In this document: piece by piece, positions 53,204-64,000 of the stretch | How positions within the stretch are numbered: position 1 is the first letter of the stretch | Layout: each line of letters opens with the position of its first letter | The notes under the pieces: generated by a model | Told to the model about the DNA's origin: nothing | Databases searched by the model: none | Seen by the model: the letters and a program-made list of their open reading frames with translations, nothing else | Assembly (NCBI GenBank): GCA_030248215.1 | Contig: JASANG010002276.1 | Coordinates: 1 to 64,000 of the forward strand | Reading direction: 5' to 3' | DNA length: 64,000 nt | Origin: Enoplolaimus lenunculus | Lineage: Eukaryota > Nematoda > Enoplea > Enoplida > Thoracostomopsidae | Position numbers and translations under genes: made by a program

Positions 53204-54193
53204 TTTTCACACATATACAATAGTAAAAAGCAGCGTATATGTTCTACAATATATCGAATACAACAGCCAATTTATTCATTTGTTTCAAATAGGTACAATG
53301 GTTTTTCGGATCTTCTAAGCACGGCTGCTAGCTACGTAAAAAATTTGATCGAACATTCTGTAAGCAAATAGATTGAATAAAATAGGAACTGAGGAACTGA
53401 GTTTGGCATGCGCCAGTTACTAAAGTTTGGCCAAATACTTTATTTGTCCAAAAGGTGGGTATTATGTTTCAAATCAACGCATAAATTTTGTGATCGGTTT
53501 CACCGACTAACTAAGCATCTTATCGAAAGTGTGTTTCTAAAACTAACCAATTTGAAAAGATTTATGGTGCGCTCAATTGATTGAAGTAAATTCTCTGACT
53601 GTTCGATCACAATGCCTGGCTTGTATTTTTTATTTCGCACGCAAACTAACCTTGTCCAAATATGCTAACATAGCTAGTATACCGATAAGCCGTTTATAGC
53701 ATGAAGGCAATCCATTCGAAAAGTGCAAGGCTTTTGCCATGTGACGCGCTATTCAACGCATCAGCTTTGATCGTCGGGTTATAGTCTCATTATACGAGTT
53801 TCTCCTTTAAGTATAAGCTTTGGTTCTGCTTTAGATCTGATGTAAAGTTTGAGGCATTAAGAAATAAGTTTGCTATCTTGGTAGAAGTCAAAAGTTTGTT
53901 TGCCATTAAACACATGTTGTATGATAGAAGACAAATAGAATAAATTGGAAAGGAGGGAAACCTCTCTTACATCCGACTGAAAGCCACCAAGATTAAACTT
54001 AGACGCGGTGGTTTTATTGCAAAAAATTTAAGCGTATCGTGATCGTGTGGAAGTCTTGAGAAAGAGCGAAGAACCCGCACGAACAACCATAACATTGTCA
54101 ATATCGTTTAGGGTTTGATGCAGTATTAGTTTTGCGTTGCAGTTACACATACATTAGTATTTTTAATTCTTCGTTCAACTGCAACGCGAAAAC
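53204..54193. promoter_or_regulatory. Shared upstream region of C1QBP and PICALM
   Basis: The start codons of the two divergent genes are 990 bases apart and nothing else coding lies between them. The interval must hold both 5' UTRs and promoters, unless unseen 5' exons exist. Just before the PICALM ATG the sequence cgcgaaaac gives a favourable A at -3. No clear TATA box was identified. Confidence 0.55.
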
Positions 54194-57100
54194 ATGAATA
54201 CAGTAATGGTTGATAAAGTGCTGCATTCGCAGATGCCATTCACTACCGGGGGTCAGACCATCAATGACCGCCTGACGGCAGCAAAGCATAGCCTAGCTGG
54301 TTCTCAGTTGGGGAAAACAGTGTGCAAGGCGACAACTGAAGAAGTGATTCCACCTAAAAAGAAACATTTAGATTGTAATATTTGAATACGTAGTTTACTA
54401 ATACGTACATGTTTTCGTAAATGGAAGATCCAATATTATGTCTAAACGTAAACTAGAAGTTTATTCTACAATAAAGCATAAAGTATATGGTTGGTTTTTA
54501 CTTTAGGTTGGAAAACATGAGTAAAAAGTATGGAGTTAGTGCAAGTGGACTGTTGTTTAAATTACCTCTCATATACGTATGTAACCAAGGACTGTATATA
54601 CGTGTGTATATGATTTCGTTGCGTACCCAATTGTTTATTTAGACCTTCTGCATTGCACTCATGAGCCAAACATTTCGATTCCGCAGATCGCGAATATGAT
54701 AATTGAACGAACGCAAAATCAAACATGGTGTGTTTCGTTCAAGGCCATGATTACGATTCATAATTTGATGTGCTATGGAAATGAGGTGCGAAAATACGTA
54801 CTACATTTAGTGTGGCATTTAAGTATCATAAACAAATAGGGCAGTAGTAACTTATTTTAACAGTATACGTTAGATTTAAGTGATGAGAATTCTTTAATGT
54901 TTGAGTCTAACTCCGACGGTTCGGTTTCAACTTTGCTTACGGGGAACAATCATTTAATTTGACAAATCACTATTTTTCAGCAACCCTTTTCATGCTATTT
55001 ATCTACAACTTGTTTTATTGTGTTGTAAACCGTTGTCATTTCAAATTATCCAGCAGGCTGCAAAACGTGGCAGCAAATTTATTGGTATCGTTACTGTGTC
55101 TAGTATATATCTAACTTACATATTTTATTAATCACAACTTTATTCATCAGCCACTTTGCTAATGGTTGAAAAACTCCGCCCACTGAACGAAATCCCCATG
55201 TAAGTCCCTCCTCAAATGATTTCAATTCCTCCTGGATGGAAATTAACTTATAAACACGGAAAGACAAAAAGTATGTGTTAAATTGCAAATTTGTGAAAAA
55301 ATTTGCTAAGAATACAACAATTTTGCGAAAAATTTCAAATTTTTATCCCTTGATTATAATATGATATCGGGTGTTTTTTAAAGCCCCTCCTACTCATTAG
55401 ATCCCTCTTAACTTCCTAACTGTACACGGGGGACCACCCACTGAAAATGCCTCTCGCCACTCATGATTCGGTTTTTACGAATTGTTTGTTTCAGCGATTC
55501 ACACAGTATCTTGCGTCAAGCAATTCAAACTTGGATTTGGGCAACTTCCTTGATAAAACGTCTGTTCAGGGTGGGTTTTGTTTTGTTTTGTTCTCGATGT
55601 GATTAACTTTTAGAAATGTTAAAAATTTTAGACTTAAACTGGGAAAGTTTGAAAACCCTATTACCGCGTTTTAGGGTTCCAACAGGAACTAAATTTTGCC
55701 GGAACAGGAACAGAAATTAAGTCGCTTTGCAGGAACAAAAACAGGAACTGAAATTTTAAAAAATTTTCGTCACCGACTTACTCTTGGACATTTTGAAAAC
55801 TTGCCAAGAATGTTTACGTAATTGTCAGCTATTTCATGATCAAATTTTGCGAAAACACGTAAGAGACAATTTATTACCAAAATTAAACTAATTGCAAAAA
55901 CATTCAGTTCGAAATAACAATTTTTAGTGACAAAGTTTCCAGTATTTAAATGATTATGAGCAATTTGCTACAAAACCGCAAAAATTCCGGTTCCTGCATC
56001 TTTGAATGCAGGAGCAGGAACAGGAACATGAATTGAATTTTTGCAGGAATTCTGGGCGGAACAGGAATTCCGGTTTAACCCTGCCGCGTTGCCAATTCAC
56101 AGTGAATACCGTAATTCAAAAATTTTCGCAAAGTCGTGTAAAGTTTTGGTCAGTTTAAACTCACTTGGCTAAAGGCTTACATCGAAATGGTTAACAGCGT
56201 TTTTTGGAGGGCTTGATTGTTTTTTGTAGGATATGAGATGTCGACGCATGTAAGAAGATACTCAAAATATATCCACGAAAAAGTTTACACGTATCGTTGC
56301 TGCGCTTTCGATTTTTGTAAAGTAAAACGAGGGTTAGTTTTTAGTATTTGTCGTTTGTCGTTTGTAGCTTGTTTTGTGAAGCAACCTGCGAGCAATTATC
56401 ACATATCATCAGGCGCCATATGGAAACTCCCGCTGCACAGCCCTGAGATACCCCATTTCCCACCAAACATAGCCTAAGGTAAAGCTCGCCCACACGTCGG
56501 TATCCATCGATGCAGCCGACGGGAAGCGTTCCGCAGATCGAACAATTAACGATCTCCCGACATATAACATCACAGTATGGAGTGACGAATCTGTTGGCGA
56601 ACGCCAATTTAACGGTGGAGCAGGCGTTTACATCACGTTTAACAACAGCCCACTGGACCCAGTATCGGTTGCAAAACCAGCTAGCTCCACAGCGTCGTCA
56701 TAGGCGGCCGCTTTTCACGCAATGCACGCGGTAACAACCTGCTGTTCAACCCCGAACATGCGCCACCCCCGCTACAACAGCAGAACCGATGGGCGTTTGT
56801 ACGCATCCGCACTGATTCACGACGAGCTGCTCTACAACACCCACAGCAACCTTTACCCAGTCACGACCACTGCAGACGCAGACATCATTATCCAATAGAC
56901 GACGATTGCCGGCGGTGCTTCAGCGCTACTTTTAGCATACCGGGCACATTCAGGCTCTGCCGTGCCGACGACATCACTACGTATAGCGATTGCTGTTCTG
57001 ATGACGACACAAATTGTACAGCAATGGAAGCCGAAACCAGGCGAATTCTTCAGTCAAGCAAGAAGCTGGCTACCCACTTACACCAAACGGGACGCTATCC

Positions 57101-60100
57101 AGCCCTGCGATGCAGCGCCCCAGTATAAGAAGCCCAATTAGTATTGCACTCTGGAAAAGAAAAAAAAAGCAATTGTAAATTTTCAGTGTGTTTCGAAATG
57201 ATGAGTTGAGTGCAGGCTAAGCAAGTAGCTTTTAGTATAACCTGGTTGTAAGGAGTTTTGCTGTGTTGATATGTTTTATAAAATGCAGTCACTTGATTTT
57301 AGAAAAGAAGATGGATTTCTACGCACTATGCCTGTCGATAAGGTATGTTCTAGTGTAATTGGTTTATGTTTGCAAATATGTCTGAGAACTATAAATAGTT
57401 TGCCAAATTTCGAGTGGTGTACTTTTTCCGATGGCATTGGACTCCGCCTCGGAGATAAATGTTGCGGGATCAAATATTTAGTCTTTTAAGCAAATTTTTT
57501 GCTTAAATATGCTACTTGGAAGTTTAAAGTGGTACAAACAATTTTTAATGTTTCGATTGTTTTTATAAGTAGATGAGTGAGTGGTAGTTGAACATGAGGA
57601 ATTTACCGACTAATGGTTTACTAGCGAACCATCAGCTTAATTATGAATTTTTACCTTATTAGTACGAATTTAAAACAGAAAGTTTTTTCATTTTGTTGGC
57701 TTTTATTTTCAAGTTAGTGGCATTGGCTTATAATTGCGTAGAAGAAACGGACCGTTTTTAGCCAGTTGAAGCTATGGTTTGTTAATTCAACTTATATTTT
57801 TCAGTTGCTGAAAACGCTACCAATTTTACAAGGTCAAGTGGACGCGTTGTTAGAATTTCAAGTTAGTCTACCTATTTCAGAATATGTAGACGCATACCCC
57901 CGCTGCAGTGAACCCTCTATAGCCAGGTATCTTTTGTGTAGAAGACAGTTTATGTTTTAGTTTCAGCAGTTCTTTTTCTTTTTCAAGTATAGTATATGTC
58001 ACTTACTAGATGGTATAGTAAGATTTGTTTCAGGTAACGAAAGCTGATTTAAACAATCCAATATTGAACAGCGCATTTATTTTACTATTTCGTGATCTTA
58101 TTCGGTTGTTTGCATGCTATAATGACGGTATAATTAATTTGCTAGGTAAGTTGCGGGTGTATGGTGCTTTTGTGTTCTTTATAGTCATAGTGCAGATTAT
58201 ATCCTGAAATAAAACGCATTTCGGTCACCGATGGTCACAGACGGCGTCGCACGACATGCATAGCGCCAACCTTCGATGACGCATTGTGCCGTAGGACACC
58301 AGAATCCATTAGAATAATTAATAACGGAAATTTGTTACGCTGATGATTTTTCAGTTGGAAACTTTAACGTTAAACTTGCTAGATTTCTTGTTGAAAGCCA
58401 AGTGTTTACAGTTATCTAAATTGTCTTATTTATAGAAAAATACTTTGATATGGATAAAAAGCAATGCACCGAAGCTTTGGATTTGTACAAAAACTTTTTG
58501 ACAAGAATGGATACGGTGGCTGAATTCCTCAAAGTTGCCGAAGTATGTTAATTGGTCTTTAGGCTGTCGTTCGGTTATACGTGGTTGCACCTTTAACTTG
58601 ATGTGTATGTCGTTTTACAATATACCGCAACCCCCTTTTGACATTTCGCAAATTAAAATGTTCCCGTCAGCTCACAGTGTAATCCAAGACATGGCCTCGT
58701 GTTGTTGTTCGGATTGGAAGTTGTTTAACTAACTCTTTTGTGTGGTTTTTATCATATAGTATATATATTGTTAATCTTCTTTCATTTCAGTCCATTGGTG
58801 TTGACAAAGGCGAAATACCTGATTTAGCACGTGCGCCTAATAGTCTACTCGAAGCACTCGAAGCACACCTGAACACGATGGAAGGCCCCACTGAACCGAC
58901 AAGTGGGGTGACGTCACCAGTGTAAGCCTGAAATGCTGAACTTTGTGATAATTAATTTTTGTGGCGAAGATATGCTATCACCCTAAGCTTACCGGTAGTA
59001 CAGATTTTTATTGTTGTCAGCATGTGGTTATTTGTCTTTTAGTCTGTTTTGATTTTCTAGGAACTATAGTCAAAATACTTATGATACTCGCGGCTCGTCT
59101 GGTGGTGCTTCCTACGGCATTGACACTACTTCACGACAAAGTTACGGTCAGGTGTCGAGTACAAAGATGCAGGTATGATTGTGGAGCGGTTTTGCTACTT
59201 TCTTTCTTGTACTCTTATCTATGCCCGCTATTAATCGTATTGTCAGCTGTGTATAGCAACTATTGTTAGTTGGTGGTAGATGTGGTAACCAAAAACATGT
59301 AAAGGATGGTGCTAAAAATTCCGCGTATATAACGCAATTGGGTTAGTCTAGTTCTAGGTTATTTTGCGGCTCTGCAGATGACTTACTAACGAGTGATAGG
59401 TGATGCACACTGTTGAGAATAAGAATATAAGTGATAATTTATAATGAATTTAAGGTATGTTTGTGTTTTGAGTTTTTGGCAGCAATAGTTACTATTAGAA
59501 TCGGCGTACACGCGGTGTTGCAGACTGATTCTGCCTGATATAGCGTGCCATGAACTATGGTTATGAATGTAGCTTGAGAATCGTGCGAATTGCAATATAA
59601 TGGGTCTTAAGCTCATGCTGACTTGATTCAATTTTAATATTCTTGGTTTTCTCAGGCTGCTAGCGAATGGGTGGCAAACATTCCGCTACCAGTGATGAGG
59701 CGAAAACTTATATGGGTGGAAAGATAAGTAAATTTTTGTACCTTAAAGTTCGCCTTTCTGTGCTTTCCGCCCTCGCTAAGTGCGTTTCGGATATAGATGA
59801 AAAATTTTCGATACACGTGTAGTGCACCGATTTACGATTTACGTTACATATATATTTGCAAATTGTAAATCGTGTTGTGCTTGCAGGAAGGTGATGGGAA
59901 AATTGAGATGGGATTCAAAGGGGCGAACTCAAGTGCGGGTGTGGGTGGTCTCCCACAGCAGAGAAGCCCTAGATATAGGTTCAGTTTTTGGAAGCTGGCA
60001 AGTATTGGTTTTCATTTTAGCAACAACAGCCACAACAATATTCTGCAACGTCTGCAAATCCATTCATGACCGCAGCACCGGAACAGGCTGCACAAATGGA

Positions 60101-63100
60101 TATATTCGATACTCTTCAAACGATGCCATCAACCCAATATCAGTCACGACCGGTAAGGAAAAATTAGGAGAGTTGGTTGCCAGGCTTACCAAGAAATCAA
60201 TATCTAAGTTAGCACTTTCCCATACCGCGCTCGACTGTAGCAGCTTCACATTTATTTGTACTGTAAATACCAGGGTGCAAAGCTGAACTGGATTATACCG
60301 GAATCGGAACAGCAAATTTATACCGGAATCGGAACTACAAAATTTGTGACTATACGGATAATTTATATTAAACAAGTCTAATATTGATTTAGGGTGTCTA
60401 TTGGCTGGGATCAATTCTCAAAAACGTTGCATGAACAAATTGGCAATCATTTTTTGGCTCTGTAAAGCTAAACTACAATCAATTATTTATATGTTAACTT
60501 ATCGAAAATTAGATGAATGATCCAGAATTTTTATACATCATTCAACAAGTGGGCCTAAAATTAAAATGTGAAAATTCCAATTCCCATTGATTGTGCAATC
60601 GGAATCGGAACTTGTTTTGATTCGGAATTCTAATCGGAATCGGAATCGGAATTCCGATTGCATCCTGGTGAATACGTTTAATAATTCTTGCGCATTGGTG
60701 TTGTGTATTACATAGTTAGCATACACAGTTTATTTTATGTTGTGGACTCTGTGGTCGAAAGGTGGATAACCGTCCGTCTGTTTGTCCGAAAAGAATCTCA
60801 GGAACCGCTCAATCGATTTTGATAAACTTTTTGTTTGAATGCCAATTATTCTGGGGTGTTATCTCGCGTTGCGTTTTAAAATTTTATACCGTTTGTCAGC
60901 TACTGGCTAATTTGCATAAATAGTTAAGCCTAAATTAGGACTTTCTACATTATTTCACTATTATTACAGTTACGAGCAATCTAATTTCAGTCCTATAGGG
61001 ATTTTGGATGCGTGGATTCAGACTAAATTGTTTAAAAACCTCCAAAATAGATAATTGAGTAATTAGCTAATGGATAATTTGCATATTAACATAATCTATA
61101 TGCCTAAATTAGCACTTTTTACAATATTTCACTAATTATTAGAGTTAAAAGCAATCTAAATTCAGCACAAAATCGTTTTTGGGTGCGAAGAATCTGAATA
61201 AATTGTTTACAATCCTCCACCAAAACCGAGCTAATAACTAATTTGTATATTAGCTTAATTGCTTACGCGTGTTCGAGCTTCGCTCAATACACCTAGTCCC
61301 ACTATGGCTGGTAGCATACTCTACGTTGGAAAGGTTTAAAGCAAAATTGAATTTTGTGACATAGTGCGTCTACATATTTGGTTGCAAGGTAATCCAAACG
61401 CTGGTTGGTGGCAGCGCTTAATAAGGATAATTTGTCAATTTGAATGTAGCAATAATTTAAAAGTAATGTCCTATTGCTGAATTTTTTATCGAATAATATG
61501 AATTCCGTAGCAATCTCATATTGATGATCTATTGTCACTTACGTCTGACGCCAACGCCGGTCAACAACAACAGTATCATTCGGCAACATCGCAGTATAAC
61601 GGTACTGTTGGCAGTTCGCCAGCAGCACCATTTAGTAGCGGCAGCGGAGGAGGTGTACCACCACGGCCGCCGTCAGTTGCTGCTACTGTTAGCGCTATAG
61701 GGGCTGCACCTGAGGCTTCAACGAATCCGTTTCTCGCAGCTGCTGATACTGCTAGCGGTAGCGGCGCAACGGCAGCAACTGATTTGTCCGCGACAGCATT
61801 TGATACCAGTTGGACTGCTGGGATCGCTGCTAGCGGGCAAATGGCGACAGCTACCGGATCTCAACGTAAGTGCCGAGTAATTGTTTTCGGGATGGGTCGG
61901 ATCGTGTTTCTGCAGTTGGATGCGGTTTATTAAGCCAGGTTGAGCAGGTTTTGTCAGACGGTTGGTAGGATTTCTTGTAAGTGTTTGAATTGCTTTGGTG
62001 CTTTTTGTCAAATAAGGCAAGCGTTTGGTCCTGGTAGCGTATGTGCGCCATATTTCGGTTTTTGCAAGCGCTTAAGTTAAAATTCAAAAGGTTCAAAGTA
62101 TCGTTGTTTTATTTCCTTGAAATATTTAACCATTTATTAATATTTTAATATAATTTTTGTTTGTAGCGCACGGAACATATACAACTGCATCTAGCGGTAT
62201 GTTTTCACCCAGCAACAAAACATATTCCAGTGCATATTCGCAGCAACATCAACAGCCGACAAGCAGTGCTGCTGGAAACCTGACGGGTAAGCGTTTGGTT
62301 TGTTGACTAAATTTTAATTGTAAGTGCCGGTGAATAGTGAGTCAGATTTCGATTTCTACAAAATAAGTGAGTTGTGGCAGAATCAGAGTGATTTGATTTC
62401 GGCAATCAGCTTATGCATTTAAGAGAAATAAAAAACATTTAGTTAATAAGCTGCTGCAGCTGCAAATTTTTATTACTAAAGACATAACTATAAAAATTAC
62501 TAAGGACAGAGGGTTCTGCATCTGCACGGCACCCCATGCGCGTACTTGCAATAGTGCTTGTTTGAATATTATTGTTTGCTTTCATTTAGATTAACGTGAC
62601 TTTTGGTCCCGAATGTAATGTGTTGATGTCTGTATATGTTTTGAAGCTTTCCATTTATATATTACAGTTTCTCAACCTGGTAGCGAGTTTGGCGGTATTC
62701 CAGCGCCACCGTCTCGTAATATGTCACCTATGCCGGCATCGGAAGGTATGTATATACATACCGTGTGTTTTTGAGTATTGAAATCGGGTAGTTTCTAATG
62801 TGTTTGCAACTTATGTACTATTCCTATGCAGTTTTTCAAGATAACAATTTGAATTTATGGTTAACTGTTCTGTTGTCTAAGAATAGCGTATGTAATGTTT
62901 TATAATGGCATTTTCATCTAAAGGTTATCAGCCGCTCTGAAAAGTGGTGTACGCATATGTTTCAGGGTCAAATCCATTTGCTACGGGTGGCTTGGCAGCA
63001 ACGGCTGGTGGTGATTGTGGAGTCACAACGGAAGCGGCGTATGATTATGCCAGCTATGCAACAGAGCACGCAGTTGCACCAGTACAGCCTAGTCAAGGAT

Positions 63101-63641
63101 TTGGTTAGTAACTTATACGCATTAAGCTGGATTTTTTGCCCGACCCTGTCTCATTTTTTGGTGAAAAGGGGTGTGCATTCCTGTGTAGGACGTAAGTGAT
63201 CCGTTGCTTGGTTGTTTATTGTTGCTCGTGTACATACCAAAACACTTACTTCTTTCTGTAAATGGGGTGAAGTATGCCCAAAATATAGCACATTAGGTAC
63301 ACTTTGCTGGTCACTATGTTTTATACTTTTCCATTAAGAATCCACCTACTGTTGACTTCACGCATATTAGCCGTAATGGAATGGTTCAGTGATTTTAGAT
63401 GCGAACAATCCATTTTTGACTGGCGGCGCTGGATTTGGCGGTGGTTCTGATGCTGTTGCTGCCGATCATGGTGCAAGTGCGTTTACAGTTGCCGGCGGCA
63501 GAGGTGGTGTTGGGCATACGGTAATGGATGATGATGAATCAAGCCCAGACGAACCACCTACAGGACTCACTGGCGGTGCTCAGGCTGCTGGCATGGGGGC
63601 GACTATGAACCCGTTTGAGTTGTTTCTAAAGAATGCTGAAG
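54194..63641 (+). CDS. PICALM: Clathrin assembly protein PICALM/AP180, 3' end beyond window
   Basis: Exons: 54194-54374, 54643-54785, 55495-55570, 56230-56332, 57303-57342, 57805-57861, 58034-58145, 58436-58542, 58791-58921, 59061-59172, then about 59657-59692 and 59887-59940 (both uncertain), 60021-60152, 61511-61865, 62167-62286, 62668-62745, 62966-63103 and 63399-63641. All phases agree, giving ~739 residues before the window ends in an intron. Exons 1-9 encode the ANTH domain, including the PIP2-binding KX9KKKH motif ([14 protein letters not shown]), [33 protein letters not shown] and [20 protein letters not shown]. Later exons are Ser/Gly/Gln-rich with five NPF motifs (EH-domain ligands) and DDLL (clathrin-type). 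AP180 proteins recruit clathrin and set vesicle size at the plasma membrane. ATGs at codons 1, 5 and 14 are all possible starts. Confidence 0.93.
55672..56083. mobile_element. hAT-like MITE with GGAAC-rich ends in PICALM intron 3
   Basis: The termini tagggttccaacaggaac and ttccggtttaaccctg are inverted and imperfect. The flanks CCGCGTTT (55664-55671) and CCGCGTTG (56084-56091) agree at seven of eight positions. It is 412 bp. Both ends are built of ggaacaggaac repeats, and there is no coding capacity. Its ends relate it to the CAGGG family. Confidence 0.78.
56398..57167 (+). mobile_element. 5'-truncated LINE with decayed RNase H domain, PICALM intron 4
   Basis: A GC-richer island in AT-rich intron. 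Three RNase H landmarks occur in order, spread over two frames: a WSDES...GGAGVYI segment (~56575-56625), a decayed counterpart of the YRAE site with FHAMHAV after it (~56700-56735, stop in place of the Tyr-Arg), and [13 protein letters not shown] (~56795-56835). A further ~95-codon open frame follows to a stop near 57122, with a CRRC motif, then an A-rich tail (~57152-57168). AGCAATT occurs on both sides (56391-56397 and 57168-57174), a possible target duplication. RNase H occurs in several LINE clades; the clade is undetermined. At least one frame change and a stop show it is dead. Confidence 0.6.
60271..60667. mobile_element. hAT-like MITE, CAGGGTGCAA / GGAATCGGAA family, PICALM intron 13
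   Basis: It begins cagggtgcaaagc and ends ttgcatcctg, inverted termini. The flanks GTAAATAC (60263-60270) and GTGAATAC (60668-60675) match at seven of eight. It is 397 bp with ggaatcgg repeats near both ends. It is closely related to 45413-46203. Confidence 0.82.
60755..61296 (+). mobile_element. Possible non-autonomous Helitron
   Basis: The right end has a short hairpin (gtgttcgagc, ttc, gctcaatacac) directly followed by CTAG and then T, as known for Helitron 3' ends (CTRR next to T). The 5' limit near tctgtggtcgaaagg is a guess. The interior includes a two-copy ~165-bp direct repeat (about 60905-61070 and 61071-61245). No coding capacity is seen. Confidence 0.42.
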
Positions 63642-64000
63642 GTTAGTCGAGGTTGACTTTTATTCTTGGGCCGGATTTTGACATTTTCTGTCTGTGTGTG
63701 TTAGGTTGGTTTGGAATTTGGAAACATTTCAATTTGTTTTGTTCTAGTATTCTAGTAGTCGAAGGTATGGTTGTGAACGCTGTGGCTGTAATGGAATGGG
63801 TGACATGACCTGCTTGTTTTTGGATAGTTTTTCCTGGAATTCTTTTTCATTTAACTGCGCCTCGCGTTACGCTGCGACAAAACAACGCAAACGCTGCATT
63901 AGCGTGTTGCAAAGACAAATTAAAAATATGATCTAAAATTAGTGTATTTCACGCACTGTCCAAAGATGGTAGAGCTGAACGCCTGCCGTAGATCACATAG
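63642..64000 (+). other. Start of the last visible PICALM intron
   Basis: It follows the donor gttagt at 63642. No acceptor plus open exon in the required phase was identified before the window ends, so the remaining C-terminal exons lie further right. Confidence 0.6.

Noticed and set aside
56341-56607. 88-codon minus-strand frame with Cys pairs
   Set aside because: It is antisense to PICALM intron and to the LINE-like island; the sense strand gives the better explanation.
59657-59720. Alternative PICALM exon starting at 59664 and ending in phase 1 near 59727
   Set aside because: It reads well ([12 protein letters not shown]) but its end phase puts a stop at the start of the next exon; the shorter phase-0 version was kept as uncertain.

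Overview
The window is nuclear DNA of an animal, probably an AT-rich invertebrate. Three recognisable genes have many short exons, TTTCAG-type acceptors and GTAAGT/GTATGT-type donors. They are a claudin-superfamily TARP/calcium-channel gamma-like membrane protein, the mitochondrial matrix protein p32 (C1QBP) and the clathrin adaptor PICALM/AP180. Degenerate TTAGGC-like hexamers, the unit of nematode telomeres, are scattered through it, but I cannot place the organism more closely.

Region 1 (1-22.49 kb) is one very large imperfect palindrome. The left arm (1-5.6 kb) is the reverse complement of the right arm (16.9-22.49 kb). The 11.3 kb between them is an 81-bp satellite of roughly 130 monomers whose orientation flips three times, itself mirror-like. 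The right arm carries the 3' half of an intact, very long reading frame on the minus strand. The left arm carries a broken copy in which 496 bases are replaced by the same number of almost pure T. These features fit either a real inverted duplication with a decayed arm or, I think more likely, a fold-back sequencing or assembly artefact.

Region 2 (18.45-31.8 kb, minus strand) holds two long frames for unrecognised Ser/Arg-rich, probably disordered proteins: a 2,388-codon exon and a 579-codon frame upstream. Splice phase allows them to be one gene of about 2,950 aa. The intron between would hold a hAT-type MITE, a minisatellite and a TTAGGC-like island.

Region 3 (31.8-50.7 kb) is repeat-rich and contains the complete six-exon TARP-like gene (38.57-44.62 kb, plus strand). 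Region 4 has C1QBP (minus, six exons, complete) head to head with PICALM (plus, about 18 exons, running off the right end), with about 1 kb of shared upstream DNA. PICALM introns carry hAT-like MITEs, a 5'-truncated LINE with a decayed RNase H domain, and a Helitron-like end. The genes are ordinary housekeeping or neuronal loci and do not form a pathway together. The unusual content is the palindrome, the giant exon and the families of short transposons with readable 8-bp target duplications.
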